A stretch of 25,477 nt of DNA from an uncultured Dialister sp. (lineage in GTDB: Bacteria; Bacillota; Negativicutes; Veillonellales; Dialisteraceae), in the NCBI GenBank assembly GCA_934193095.1, contig CAKPUX010000030.1:1-25477 (forward strand). The letters are read 5' to 3'. The notes below the pieces were generated by a model, which worked only from the letters and a program-made list of their open reading frames with translations, did not search any database and was not told where the DNA came from. Positions 14,914 to 24,101 of this stretch are shown here, one piece after another. The translations under genes were made by a program, and so were the position numbers. Each line of letters begins with the position of its first letter. Position 1 is the stretch's first letter.

Positions 14914-17900
14914 TTAGTTATTGTAAACATAAACGCCAGACGTTTCGTCAACCGTTCTCATGCTGTTCATTGTGCTGAAATCTTCTCCGCTGTTATCATC
15001 TTTTAGGAGATAATACTTGTCACGGGAAGATTTTTTGGTATAAGAGCAGCTTTCCTTCATGTGATTCCAGCAATCAATAAACTCATCCAGTCGTGCTTCC
15101 ACCAGATCAGTTGCCCTTGGATCAACGGCTTTTACACGATTTAAAATAATACTTTTAGCCTTCTTCACAACCGGCAAATCCAATCTAAACATTTCAGCCT
15201 TGTTATTCGGCTGCAAACTCAAATCCAGATATCTGCATAATGTAACGAATACAGCATGTACACCTTTCAATACTGCCTGGTCTGAAAACGGAGTCAGGCT
15301 GGTTGCTTCCACATATCGATACATGCCCGCGTGATACTTTAAAAACTGTTCATAATGGCTTCGATCACGTGAACGGCTTGCATTGTACAATGCAAGCACA
15401 AGTCCTGGATTTTTTCGCCCCACGCGACTTGTAGCCTGGATATACTCCGAATTGGTCTTCGGCTGTCCGACAACTACCATGGTTCCCAGCCTTGACACAT
15501 CCACACCAACCGATATCATATTGGACGAAGCCACGCAATCTATGACATTGTCTGTTTTGTTTTCATCAGTAATAGAATACTCAAGTCTTGATAAAATTCC
15601 TGCGACCTCATCAGAGCCTTTTCTGCTTGTCAGTTCTGCAAAACAGGACGGATACTCGACATCCTTCATTTCCTGCATATGTTTAAATTTCGTATCCCGT
15701 AGATATTCAAATCGGCCTCTGACATCGTCTTCCAGCTGCGTTAATGAATTGCCCAGCTCTCTGATGCTGTTAAAATAGCAGACCATCGTCCAGTAGTTAT
15801 CCGCAACTCCCCGCTCAAACTGATCACGGTACAGCAAACTTCTTGCAGCGAAAAAGAGTGCCGCCTGTACTCGAATCAGAGTGGTTGCCAGAGTAGCGCT
15901 GCTGCTCATAATGCCACAATAAAGTCTTGCCGGTTTTTCTGTCATCTTTGACTTAAAAGCGAAGAAAGAATCATCAGTAGTGAGACACTGTGGCGGGAAT
16001 TGAGAATAATTTCTTCCATACAGCTGTTCAATTTGATAAGCTGCATTCGATACCGTCGCAGTAGAAGCGATGATTTTAGGACCAGTCCCCTGATCTGTTG
16101 TACATAGTGCATTGACAGCCGTTTCATACAGACCGACCATACTTCCCAGTGGTCCTGAAATCAAATGCATTTCGTCCTGGATAATCAGTTCTGGCGGACA
16201 GTTGGGCGCTGCATGCTCCCTGTCAAACAAAGCAGCTGCCTGATCCTGTTTGGGGAGCTGCGCAAATTTATCAACCGTGGATACGATAAAAGTTGGCTTG
16301 TGGGCATAGATGTCTTCATCCACCAGATGAATTGGCAACACACCGTGATTAAAACGCTGAGAAATGCAATCTGGATTATCACAATGAACTTCAAGCCTGC
16401 GCGAAGTTTCATTAACCTCATAATTTGTCTCATTGATCGAATGCCCGCACCATGGGCAACATTTTAGGAGACAAGGACTCCCACTTTGATTGCTCACTCG
16501 GCTGAATGAATCTGACTTTACTTTTTGCAAAAAGTCATCTGCATCCTCTAATTTATTGGGAGTCAGTCCATTCCCCACCCAGAGTCCAATACCGATTTCC
16601 CCATCACTGATGTTCTCCTGCCGATTCAAATCATTGCACGCCATGATCATCATTGACGCTCGTTCAAACTGCTGCAGGGTAAGAAGTCGTAAAGTATACC
16701 GCATAAAAACTGCAGTGGTCTTGTCATGCCGATTTCTCATCCGTCTTAGAAGAATGGTAAAAGCCGCTATACCAAGGTACGCTTCTGTTTTACCCCCGCC
16801 GGTAGGAAACCACAGTAAATCCACTATATTTCTGGTATCATCTGACGGATCAATAATCCCTGCAATTTCATGCAGAAAAAACGCGAGCTGGAATGGATAC
16901 CAGTTGATATCTCTGTCATCGTTCTCCGTACCATAAAGCTTCACCCCAGACTGCTTTCTCTGCATATACATGACCTGGTTGGCCAACTGAAAGGCTCTCC
17001 ATGGCGCACGTGCTTCCCCCGATGCCTTCGCAGCACTTTGCAGCATCTCGACAGACTTACGCATCCTATGAAGAGCGGTGGAACACTTTTTTATATTTCC
17101 TTCTGCAGTTTTGACCAGCTTCTTATCCAGCGAAAAAATCCCCTTCTCGCTCTTTTCAATCCATTTGCCATAACGATCAAGGAAATCATTCAGACCACCA
17201 ATAATTCGGGCAGAGTCCGCTTCCATCAGGAACTTCATGTTGAATGTCTGATTATCTTTGAAAATGACTGGCCGCATCTGACACAAATTATATTCCGGCA
17301 TAAAGGCCATGCAAACCCAGTGCGGAGTATTTCCATGATCAAGATCCCACTCCACAGAGCAGCCATGCCCTTGACCAAAGCATGGATAGTCATGGTATAG
17401 CAGCTGCATTTCTAGAGTTTCCTCATCATTGCTGATGCTTCCATTGGTCGGAATTTTTACGAAAGTCCCCTCTTCGCCTTCCACTGACAGCTGAACTTGA
17501 AACAATATCTTTGTAATGGTCTCTTCTTTAGAAGTATGGGGATCCATTTCTTCAATGACATTTTTATTGATCAACGTCAATGTAACAATGGTATCATTAC
17601 CAGCAGATTCCTTTCTCAGCCAGTGCATATGAAGCCACACGTCATCTTTTATCGAAAAATAACGGCTTCCATAATTCTCTACAGGAATATCAAACTTTTG
17701 AGTCCAGTTCTGCGGCTCTCTGCGCCATCCAGCGCTTTTGTCCGTATCACCATCCGTATCCTCATGACGATACCATGCCCAGGACACCTTACAATCAAAA
17801 GAGGGAGCATCCGCTCTCACAGTGAATGTGATACCTGCAGAGCTCTGCCTGACCGCATTACTGAAAGCCAGCGGATTATTCTGCATATCTTCTGCTCTGG

Positions 17901-18138
17901 TAAAAATCTGGTCGCTCTGATTGATTACAGAATCAGCTTCCCTATCAGCCTCTTCAGCGGCCATACTGCCCGAGCCCTCTGGTGCATCGGGCCTCTGCGG
18001 ATATAATTTCCCAATGATATAGTAGCGTTCCGGATTCTCATGTAAAACTTCATCAACCGAGATCGGACCGATCAAGTCTTTACGCAGAATATCAACTATA
18101 TTTTCCCGGGCATTATAAAATTTCTCATATCCAGACAT
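14914..18138 (-). CDS. drmA: DrmA-like DISARM SF2 helicase
   Basis: DrmA is the large helicase of DISARM. I start at ATG 18138 (1074 aa): GGAGG lies 6 nt before it and the N-terminus FYNARENIVDILRKDLIGP is family-like. The frame is open to an ATG at 18216, but that lies inside a strong hairpin and has no ribosome binding site. Motifs are Walker A PTGGGKTEA (445-453), a zinc-finger-like insert CCPWCGH...CDNPDC (about 560-591), IVSTVDKFAQ, DEMH box IIQDEMHLISGPLG (652-665), motif III SATVSNA (692-698) and motif VI QATSRVGRKNPG (901-912). The N-terminal 400 residues are DrmA-type non-catalytic sequence. It is followed by DrmB after 11 nt and preceded by a 174-bp gap with repeats and a hairpin. 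ATPase motifs look intact. Confidence 0.9.
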   Translation of the reverse strand: MSGYEKFYNARENIVDILRKDLIGPISVDEVLHENPERYYIIGKLYPQRPDAPEGSGSMAAEEADREADSVINQSDQIFTRAEDMQNNPLAFSNAVRQSSAGITFTVRADAPSFDCKVSWAWYRHEDTDGDTDKSAGWRREPQNWTQKFDIPVENYGSRYFSIKDDVWLHMHWLRKESAGNDTIVTLTLINKNVIEEMDPHTSKEETITKILFQVQLSVEGEEGTFVKIPTNGSISNDEETLEMQLLYHDYPCFGQGHGCSVEWDLDHGNTPHWVCMAFMPEYNLCQMRPVIFKDNQTFNMKFLMEADSARIIGGLNDFLDRYGKWIEKSEKGIFSLDKKLVKTAEGNIKKCSTALHRMRKSVEMLQSAAKASGEARAPWRAFQLANQVMYMQRKQSGVKLYGTENDDRDINWYPFQLAFFLHEIAGIIDPSDDTRNIVDLLWFPTGGGKTEAYLGIAAFTILLRRMRNRHDKTTAVFMRYTLRLLTLQQFERASMMIMACNDLNRQENISDGEIGIGLWVGNGLTPNKLEDADDFLQKVKSDSFSRVSNQSGSPCLLKCCPWCGHSINETNYEVNETSRRLEVHCDNPDCISQRFNHGVLPIHLVDEDIYAHKPTFIVSTVDKFAQLPKQDQAAALFDREHAAPNCPPELIIQDEMHLISGPLGSMVGLYETAVNALCTTDQGTGPKIIASTATVSNAAYQIEQLYGRNYSQFPPQCLTTDDSFFAFKSKMTEKPARLYCGIMSSSATLATTLIRVQAALFFAARSLLYRDQFERGVADNYWTMVCYFNSIRELGNSLTQLEDDVRGRFEYLRDTKFKHMQEMKDVEYPSCFAELTSRKGSDEVAGILSRLEYSITDENKTDNVIDCVASSNMISVGVDVSRLGTMVVVGQPKTNSEYIQATSRVGRKNPGLVLALYNASRSRDRSHYEQFLKYHAGMYRYVEATSLTPFSDQAVLKGVHAVFVTLCRYLDLSLQPNNKAEMFRLDLPVVKKAKSIILNRVKAVDPRATDLVEARLDEFIDCWNHMKESCSYTKKSSRDKYYLLKDDNSGEDFSTMNSMRTVDETSGVYVYNN

Positions 18139-18178
18139 GTGTGGCCTCCATCCGCGCAAATAAAGTGCTGATAAAATC

Positions 18179-18234
18179 GCAGAGTCTGCTTTCACCATTG
18201 CGACAAAACAATGCACGCGTAAAAGCAGACTGCG
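18179..18234 (-). promoter_or_regulatory. long hairpin in the leader of drmA
   Basis: AAAGCAGACT and AGTCTGCTTT form a perfect 10-bp inverted repeat (18183-18192 and 18222-18231). In a shifted pairing it extends with CGCAG/CTGCG to 13 bp with a 2-nt bulge. An inner CATTG/CAATG pair is possible. It has no T-run, so it is not a standard terminator. It lies 41 nt upstream of the drmA ATG and could control translation, stability or processing. Confidence 0.55.
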
Positions 18235-18256
18235 ACGAAATCAATACTTTTATAAC

Positions 18257-18283
18257 ATAAAAATCATAAAAATCATAAAAATC
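18257..18283. repeat. three tandem copies of ATAAAAATC
   Basis: Three perfect 9-bp copies lie in the gap between the UvrD-like gene and drmA, close to the long hairpin. Copy number in such short tandem arrays often varies by slippage. It is not part of any gene. Confidence 0.8.
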
Positions 18284-18312
18284 AGAATCATTACGCAAAT
18301 CGGCAATCAGTA

Positions 18313-21306
18313 TCAGTAGGAATATTCACATTTCCCTATTCCTATCAGCGATAATCCGCTCCAGATGGCAAGATTTCCATATTTTTTCACGCCTTCTCCC
18401 TGCCCCAGATCCTTATCAATAATTGTTATCAGATCATTGACATACAAATTATTGATTATTCTGGGATAATCCTCCGGAGAAGGGATAGCTCTCCATCGCG
18501 TGGCATCTGACATGGCGGCATATAAATCCTCCATAAAGACATCTCCTGCTTTTCCCAAAACATCGGGAATATCAGAATCTCCGCCATCCATCGCCAGTTC
18601 ATAGCCGAGTTTTCTTCGTCCATCCCGCTGCGTAATGTGCTTGTTCAGCTGCAGCAGTGTCCCAACCGGCAGAAATTTCTGGATATACTGCTGGATTTCT
18701 TTCTTTGCAAATCCAGCTTCATCGATATCTCCGTAAAGGCCGAATTCAATTTGGGAAGGCCGGAAACCGCGTCTCTCTCCATTTTTCTTATATCCCCGCC
18801 CCATTCCGTCAATACGATGCCATCGGGGGAAACTGTCAAACTCCTCGTCCAAAATTCCAACATCCCCCTTGGTACGGCTTAATGCCACATAAGCCACCCG
18901 ACACGTCTCATCAGATGGATCGCCCGAAATATCAAGAATATTTTTCGAAAGATACACCTGGTCATACTCCCTGCCCTTGGCCTGATGAACATTGCTTATG
19001 ATAATGGAGCTGTTCGGAACAAAACCGGAAAGTAAGATTCCACAGTTTTCCCGGAAACGCCAGGCTTTGAGCCTGACGTTTCGCAGAAGGCTCTCCACCG
19101 TATAATGCCCTTTGCCATACGAATCTTCCTCGATCATGCACTGTTCCAATGCGTCCCAATAACAGGAAGTCGGAAGATTCATGTTTAGTTTTTGCTTTGT
19201 CTCATCATCAAAGAAGGACTCAAACGAATCGATAAATTTTTCTTTGTCAATCCAGTCCCCCTGATAATGCTGAAAAAGCAGTCCGATCCATCCAGCCAGG
19301 TATGCGTTATCTTTCCTTCTTTGGACGTGCACAGGATAGTACACATCATTTTCAAACATGCGCTCATAAAAACGTGAGGCAATCTCTGTAACCGTCACAT
19401 TTTTCCACGTAAGAATCCCTGTTGTTTTATGGCTCTCCTCCTTACTCTCCTCAATAACAGAGTCTACAATAGAGTCCAGGGTATCACTCGATAAAATCCC
19501 GGAATTTTCGATATCCTCGATTTGTTGAGCTGCGCTGTCCGCATCTTCATTGATCAGCGCTGGTCTCATTGCATCAAGTTTTTTGTTTAATGCAGAGTCC
19601 GCATCTGAGCGGTAGTTATGGAGAAAAGAGATCCTGTCAACCCCAGAAATTTTACAAAGTGATTTAAAAAAGCGGCTGGATGTTACTACGTCATTTTCTT
19701 TGTCTTTAAGCTGAAAATCATAAATGGATTGGCAGAAATCCCCCAGAAGAGCGAACCCGGTTCCTTTTTCTAAATGTTGCACTAGTCCCAAAACAAACCG
19801 GGCTCTTATGCTGATGATATCCTGAATTTCATCTACAATGATATATTTATAGTCTAGAGCCTCTTGATTTCCGGCATTTAACCTCTCAAGCGCATTGCTG
19901 ATACCTGCATCATACGAGTTCGGTATCATATTCTCGGCAACCTGTTCATCATCACTATGCGTAAGCATCCAGCAATAGGAATCTATCGTACCAATCTGCC
20001 AGTCCAAGCCTTCCAGCTCTTCATCATCAGCACATTTTTCCTGAATTCGATTCTGTACTTCAGCAACCGCCGCACGACTGAAACAAAGCACCAGTATATC
20101 CTCCGGAGCTACATTTTCTTCTTTCACAAGATAAGTAATCCGTTCTATCAGAGAATACGTTTTCCCTCTCCCAGGCCCCGCATTTACTATCGTTCTGGCA
20201 TTCACAGGGAAATGAATGAATTCTTCCTGCTCTACCTGTTTGAATGAGTCAAAAAGCCGTTGGTTGGATATATCTCCTCCCACTTTTGTCTCCGGCTGGA
20301 AATTATCAGCCACGGGCGTTAGCTTTTTTACTTTCGTGGCAATCTCGTCAAGCCGGACAAACAGCTCTTGAATTCGCATCAAAAGCCCGCTGCATTTCCC
20401 CTCAACGGCCTGATACCTTTCAATGCTTTCTTTATGTCTTTTTTCTGAAGATCTGACTGCTTCAATCCGCCGTCTGAGTTCTTCCACCTTATCCGCAATG
20501 TCTGAAACAAATCGCTCTACCGGTAAATTCTTCAGATGCTGATCAGCTTCATCTTCCAGCGCTTTCCAGTCTGTCCTCCAGTTCTGATGAAACTCACGAC
20601 TGTTTTCCGCTATGCGTTTGCGTTTTTTTATCTCGCACTCTTTTACTTCCAAGCGGGTTTTCAGTTTAGAAACTTCATCCAGCCGCTTGTCTCGACCTGA
20701 CAATTCAGCATTATATGCCTCATAATTTCCTTTTTCATTTAAATCACATAACTTTTGCAGCCATAAATCAACCGAATCCTTCTTCTCAGCTTCACTGACA
20801 AACTTTTCTATCTGCCCGATCATATTGTCATTCGGTAATTCATTGGCATTGTATCGAGTCCTGATTTCTTCAATTCTATATTTAAGATCTGTCCAGCCCT
20901 GATACCATTTCTCCATCTGCTCACGCTGTCCATCAGGCGCTGAACTCGGAGCTGCGTTAATAATAGACTTTCGGCAGTACTGATACCCTTTGCAGTCACT
21001 TCTATCGCACTTGCAGACGACCCTTTCTTTCCCATCCACAAGAACTGCTCCCCAGGGCTGTGTTTCGGGATAAAGCAAACACCAGGCGGGCGGTACTACA
21101 ATCTTCCCATAAATTTTTTCTTGAATTTCAGACGGCTTATACATCCATTCTGTAATTGCACGATGCTCGATTTCCTCATGCAGCTCAGCGATAGCCTTTC
21201 TATCACGAATCTGAGTCAGAAAGTCTTTATCTGATCTGATGTGAGCATCATCCTGCTTCAATGGATACAAATTACTTCGAAACGCAATCGGGCTGACCTG
21301 TTTCAT
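18313..21306 (-). CDS. large UvrD-like SF1 helicase with N-terminal Cys cluster and coiled coils
   Basis: This 997-aa protein has an N-terminal module without an obvious named match. It holds a cysteine cluster C98-x-C100-x4-C105-x5-C111, suggestive of a zinc site, then long charged helices likely to form coiled coils (about 135-330). The SF1A helicase follows: GPGRGKT (377-383), motif Ia VLCFSRAAVAEV, DEIQD (492-496), motif III GDFCQSIYDF (522-531), motif IV LHNYRSD, motif V SNVHQAKGREYD (771-782) and motif VI VALSRTK (807-813). The roughly 175-residue C-terminal tail is unassigned. The start has GGAGGG 5 nt upstream and follows the Hsp70 gene by 17 nt. It is unlike standard UvrD/PcrA in its long N-terminal part. 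It probably acts with DrmA on invading DNA, which is inference from the operon. Confidence 0.85.
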   Translation of the reverse strand: MKQVSPIAFRSNLYPLKQDDAHIRSDKDFLTQIRDRKAIAELHEEIEHRAITEWMYKPSEIQEKIYGKIVVPPAWCLLYPETQPWGAVLVDGKERVVCKCDRSDCKGYQYCRKSIINAAPSSAPDGQREQMEKWYQGWTDLKYRIEEIRTRYNANELPNDNMIGQIEKFVSEAEKKDSVDLWLQKLCDLNEKGNYEAYNAELSGRDKRLDEVSKLKTRLEVKECEIKKRKRIAENSREFHQNWRTDWKALEDEADQHLKNLPVERFVSDIADKVEELRRRIEAVRSSEKRHKESIERYQAVEGKCSGLLMRIQELFVRLDEIATKVKKLTPVADNFQPETKVGGDISNQRLFDSFKQVEQEEFIHFPVNARTIVNAGPGRGKTYSLIERITYLVKEENVAPEDILVLCFSRAAVAEVQNRIQEKCADDEELEGLDWQIGTIDSYCWMLTHSDDEQVAENMIPNSYDAGISNALERLNAGNQEALDYKYIIVDEIQDIISIRARFVLGLVQHLEKGTGFALLGDFCQSIYDFQLKDKENDVVTSSRFFKSLCKISGVDRISFLHNYRSDADSALNKKLDAMRPALINEDADSAAQQIEDIENSGILSSDTLDSIVDSVIEESKEESHKTTGILTWKNVTVTEIASRFYERMFENDVYYPVHVQRRKDNAYLAGWIGLLFQHYQGDWIDKEKFIDSFESFFDDETKQKLNMNLPTSCYWDALEQCMIEEDSYGKGHYTVESLLRNVRLKAWRFRENCGILLSGFVPNSSIIISNVHQAKGREYDQVYLSKNILDISGDPSDETCRVAYVALSRTKGDVGILDEEFDSFPRWHRIDGMGRGYKKNGERRGFRPSQIEFGLYGDIDEAGFAKKEIQQYIQKFLPVGTLLQLNKHITQRDGRRKLGYELAMDGGDSDIPDVLGKAGDVFMEDLYAAMSDATRWRAIPSPEDYPRIINNLYVNDLITIIDKDLGQGEGVKKYGNLAIWSGLSLIGIGKCEYSY

Positions 21307-21323
21307 GCTATCCCTCCGACGAC

Positions 21324-22772
21324 TTAAAATTTATAGCTGCATTTCAGTCGATCATATTTCCAGACCGGACTTATACTATCCTTTACCAGGTCACTGCCTG
21401 CTCGAACAGTAAGCACCATATTGGGATCTATTTCAGCAATTACATCAATGCCTTCGTCCAAAAAGCCGAAGGTTCCCTTAAGATTAACCGTCTCATATCT
21501 GCGATCAATATCGTCTACACCAGCAAACACCAGCCGCATCTGCTTTGTCGTATCCGTTACTCCAAATCTTTGTTTCTTTTGGAAATCCTTTATCGGATCT
21601 CCTTTAGAAACGAAATAATAAGGGGTCCCATCGCTCAGTATAATTCCCACGTTCTGATTGGAAATATATTCTCCTTTATTCACAGCCAGATAAGCAGCGC
21701 CATCCGAAATACTCCAGGCCATGTTCTCAGGTTTCACTACTTTATCAATGCCAAACATACTTTCAATTTCAGTGATAATCGGTCTTAAATTGCTGCTGCC
21801 GCCCACCATCAACACTTTATCTATACTTTCTTTATTCAGCCCAGCCTCTTTCAGTGTCTGATAGATACATTTCACAGCCTCATTGATTATCGGGCGTAAA
21901 ATTGGTACAAACCACTGATCATAGTCAAATGTCAGAACAGCTTTCCCAAACTCACCATATTTTTGAATCATGCAGCGCACATTAGAACTCTCAGAAAAGT
22001 CTTTTTTCAGCTTTTCAGCGCGGTAGTCCATTTCATCACGCAGCTCGGGAGCCATATCATCAAATGCCAAAGAAATGTCCTTTTCTTCAACCAATCTGGC
22101 ATGTATATGCTCTGCCAGCATGCGGTTGATATCGTTCCCGGCTTTAGGCATCCCCCCCTTAGCCAACTCAGAGATTTCACCTTTGGAAACATGAAGAACA
22201 GAAACGTCGAGGGTACCCCCACCCCAGTCAAACACAAGTACATTAGCGTATCCTGCCAGTTTTTGTTTATTAGCCATATAGGCCGCGGTGGGCTCACTGA
22301 TAAACTGCTGAATCATAATACCAGCATCTTTCGCCGCCTGCCGGATAGCTTGCCGTGCATCCGCCGGATATCCAACAGGTATCGCAACTATTGCTTTATC
22401 TATATCAAATTGTTGTTTTTTTGCCAAAAGCTTGATATGCTTGAATAACTCTGCTGCCACTTCACCAGCAGTCCATCTTCGATGATTCGTTGATGCAACA
22501 CAGTCTTTATCTGACCGAAGCTCCATTTTGACAGACGGAATCAAAACATGATCCAGCGCCAGTTTATTTCGTTTTTTCCAGGCATCGTAGCCGCACATGA
22601 CCTCATCAGTTTCCTTATTGATGGCGACAAAAGAAGAGTCTGGCTCACCAATTTCATTTCCACAATGCATCGCGGTTTTCTGTGTCAGACTTCCTTCATC
22701 ATTTTGCTGAAATACCGAAACACCGCTGCAGGTTGTCCCGAAATCTATTCCAAAATAATTCTTGTAAGGCAT
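21324..22772 (-). CDS. Hsp70/DnaK-like ATPase of the defence operon
   Basis: This 482-aa Hsp70-superfamily protein is shorter than DnaK (about 610-640). The nucleotide-binding domain is complete: phosphate-1 FGIDFGTTCSGVSVF (7-21), EPTAAYM (160-166), phosphate-2 VFDWGGGTLDVSVL (180-193) and adenosine motif VLMVGGSSNLRPI (320-332). After about residue 375 there is only a short beta-rich segment, with no helical lid and no acidic EEVD-like tail, so substrate binding is probably reduced or specialised. The start follows AGGAGG by 6 nt. The gene lies 11 nt after a coiled-coil gene that could act as its partner. Housekeeping dnaK sits with grpE and dnaJ, whereas this copy sits with helicases and is probably a dedicated regulator or assembly factor of the defence complex. 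Confidence 0.88.
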   Translation of the reverse strand: MPYKNYFGIDFGTTCSGVSVFQQNDEGSLTQKTAMHCGNEIGEPDSSFVAINKETDEVMCGYDAWKKRNKLALDHVLIPSVKMELRSDKDCVASTNHRRWTAGEVAAELFKHIKLLAKKQQFDIDKAIVAIPVGYPADARQAIRQAAKDAGIMIQQFISEPTAAYMANKQKLAGYANVLVFDWGGGTLDVSVLHVSKGEISELAKGGMPKAGNDINRMLAEHIHARLVEEKDISLAFDDMAPELRDEMDYRAEKLKKDFSESSNVRCMIQKYGEFGKAVLTFDYDQWFVPILRPIINEAVKCIYQTLKEAGLNKESIDKVLMVGGSSNLRPIITEIESMFGIDKVVKPENMAWSISDGAAYLAVNKGEYISNQNVGIILSDGTPYYFVSKGDPIKDFQKKQRFGVTDTTKQMRLVFAGVDDIDRRYETVNLKGTFGFLDEGIDVIAEIDPNMVLTVRAGSDLVKDSISPVWKYDRLKCSYKF

Positions 22773-22783
22773 AATTTTCCTCC

Positions 22784-24022
22784 TTATATCTTTACCCCTT
22801 CTTTTTCAAGAATTTTTATGATATCCTGCAACGGCAATTCCAGAAATTCTTTATCATCAGACGATACATCATTAATCGAATCTCTTAAGTCCGAAAAAGA
22901 TTGCTTCAACTTATTTCCCAAAGCCATCATCTGCTGTTTGTAATGATTTTCGAAACGAATATCATTATCTTGCAGCAATTGTTTTCGTTCTTTCAACTGC
23001 TCATCCTGCTTATCAATAAGATCTGCCTTCTGCTTCAGCGTCTCCTGCAATGAATTGATCGTATTCTGAAATTCTTTGCTTTTTTCCGCAAATCCTTGTT
23101 TTTCCCGCTCCATCTCATGAAACAACTGCTCCTTCTCATCGATAGCAGCCTGTCTGTCTTTCTGAATCCGATCTTTCAACCCATCAATCTGCTTTTTCAG
23201 CTCTTTGATTTCTGTATCTCGCTCTACAATTCTCTGTTCAAACAGATCAATGGCTTTCTGTAAAGATACAACAGGAGCTTCATGCTGATCTGCTTCCCCG
23301 GCAGGAATAGATTCTTTTGTTACTTCCGCCGGCTTTTCCCCTTCAGGTTTCGCTATGTCCACCGACTTAATTACTACGCCTTTTTCATGCTTTACTGCCT
23401 GATTCTGCTTTGAAACTTTCCCTATCCATGACCAGAATTCGGTAAGTTTCTCATGTTTCTTCATGCTGCCATTTTTATCTTTTTCTAGACAGCGAACAAC
23501 AAACTCCTTCAACTGAATTGCTGCTTTTACATCGTTCACGTATGAAAGAAGTTTTCCTTCTCTCCAACGATTTAGAATACACTCTTTAAACAGAGGTATG
23601 CTATCCAGCTTGAATCCCCCCTTGCTGTTAGATTGCATTCCCACAATATTCAAAATGCTGTAAGAAAATATTAGTTGACTATTTTTTACCTTATCATGAA
23701 TACTTTCAGATAAAAGCTGCATGAAAAAACGAAGTCTCATTCTTACCACTTTAACAAAGTAAGTCTGCTTCATAAGAGATTGAATGATTCCTTTCCAGTC
23801 TTTGCCTTTCTCTGAATTCAGCAGTCTTACAAGGGGGGCAATTCCTGTCGCTACGAAAGCATGGCAAAACCGCACCTGGTTCTGGTCAGTCATACCTTCC
23901 GAAAGAAGTGCCTCTGTCATTACCCGACTGTAGGCCCTTTTCTTTCCCTTAGAAATACCAGCTTTGCTATCTAGTTTATAGTCCAGACTTTGGATAGTTA
24001 TAGATTCAACCGAAGTATCCAT
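22784..24022 (-). CDS. coiled-coil protein, possible Hsp70 partner
   Basis: I do not recognise a named family in this 412-aa protein. Residues 1-200 are helical and basic, with no catalytic motif. Residues 205-250 are a flexible linker rich in Lys, Glu and Pro. Residues 253-352 are a strong coiled coil with heptads of Leu and Ile. The last 55 residues fold back into amphipathic helices ending LPLQDIIKILEKEGVKI. A long coiled coil followed by a small C-terminal head, encoded next to an Hsp70, recalls the layout of GrpE nucleotide-exchange factors; this is an architectural analogy, not a detected homology. The start has AAAGGA about 10 nt upstream. It is the first gene of the six-gene unit and the likely bait, scaffold or regulator. 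Confidence 0.75.
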   Translation of the reverse strand: MDTSVESITIQSLDYKLDSKAGISKGKKRAYSRVMTEALLSEGMTDQNQVRFCHAFVATGIAPLVRLLNSEKGKDWKGIIQSLMKQTYFVKVVRMRLRFFMQLLSESIHDKVKNSQLIFSYSILNIVGMQSNSKGGFKLDSIPLFKECILNRWREGKLLSYVNDVKAAIQLKEFVVRCLEKDKNGSMKKHEKLTEFWSWIGKVSKQNQAVKHEKGVVIKSVDIAKPEGEKPAEVTKESIPAGEADQHEAPVVSLQKAIDLFEQRIVERDTEIKELKKQIDGLKDRIQKDRQAAIDEKEQLFHEMEREKQGFAEKSKEFQNTINSLQETLKQKADLIDKQDEQLKERKQLLQDNDIRFENHYKQQMMALGNKLKQSFSDLRDSINDVSSDDKEFLELPLQDIIKILEKEGVKI

Positions 24023-24101
24023 TTACTCAATTCCTTTCGTTTCAGCAACATAAATCAGCAGTTACACAGGTGGAAGCAAAAACACAAATTACACTATCAT
24101 C

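Noticed and set aside
18139..18216. 26-residue N-terminal extension of DrmA
   Set aside because: The upstream ATG is inside a strong hairpin with no ribosome binding site, whereas ATG 18138 has GGAGG and begins with the family-like N-terminus.
21324..22772. Housekeeping dnaK
   Set aside because: It is about 130 residues or more too short, lacks the lid and acidic tail, and is embedded in a defence operon without dnaJ.
7842..24022. BREX, Druantia, Zorya or Dnd system
   Set aside because: No PglZ, PglX, BrxC, ZorAB or DndABCDE-type gene is seen. The diagnostic pair is DrmA with DrmB.
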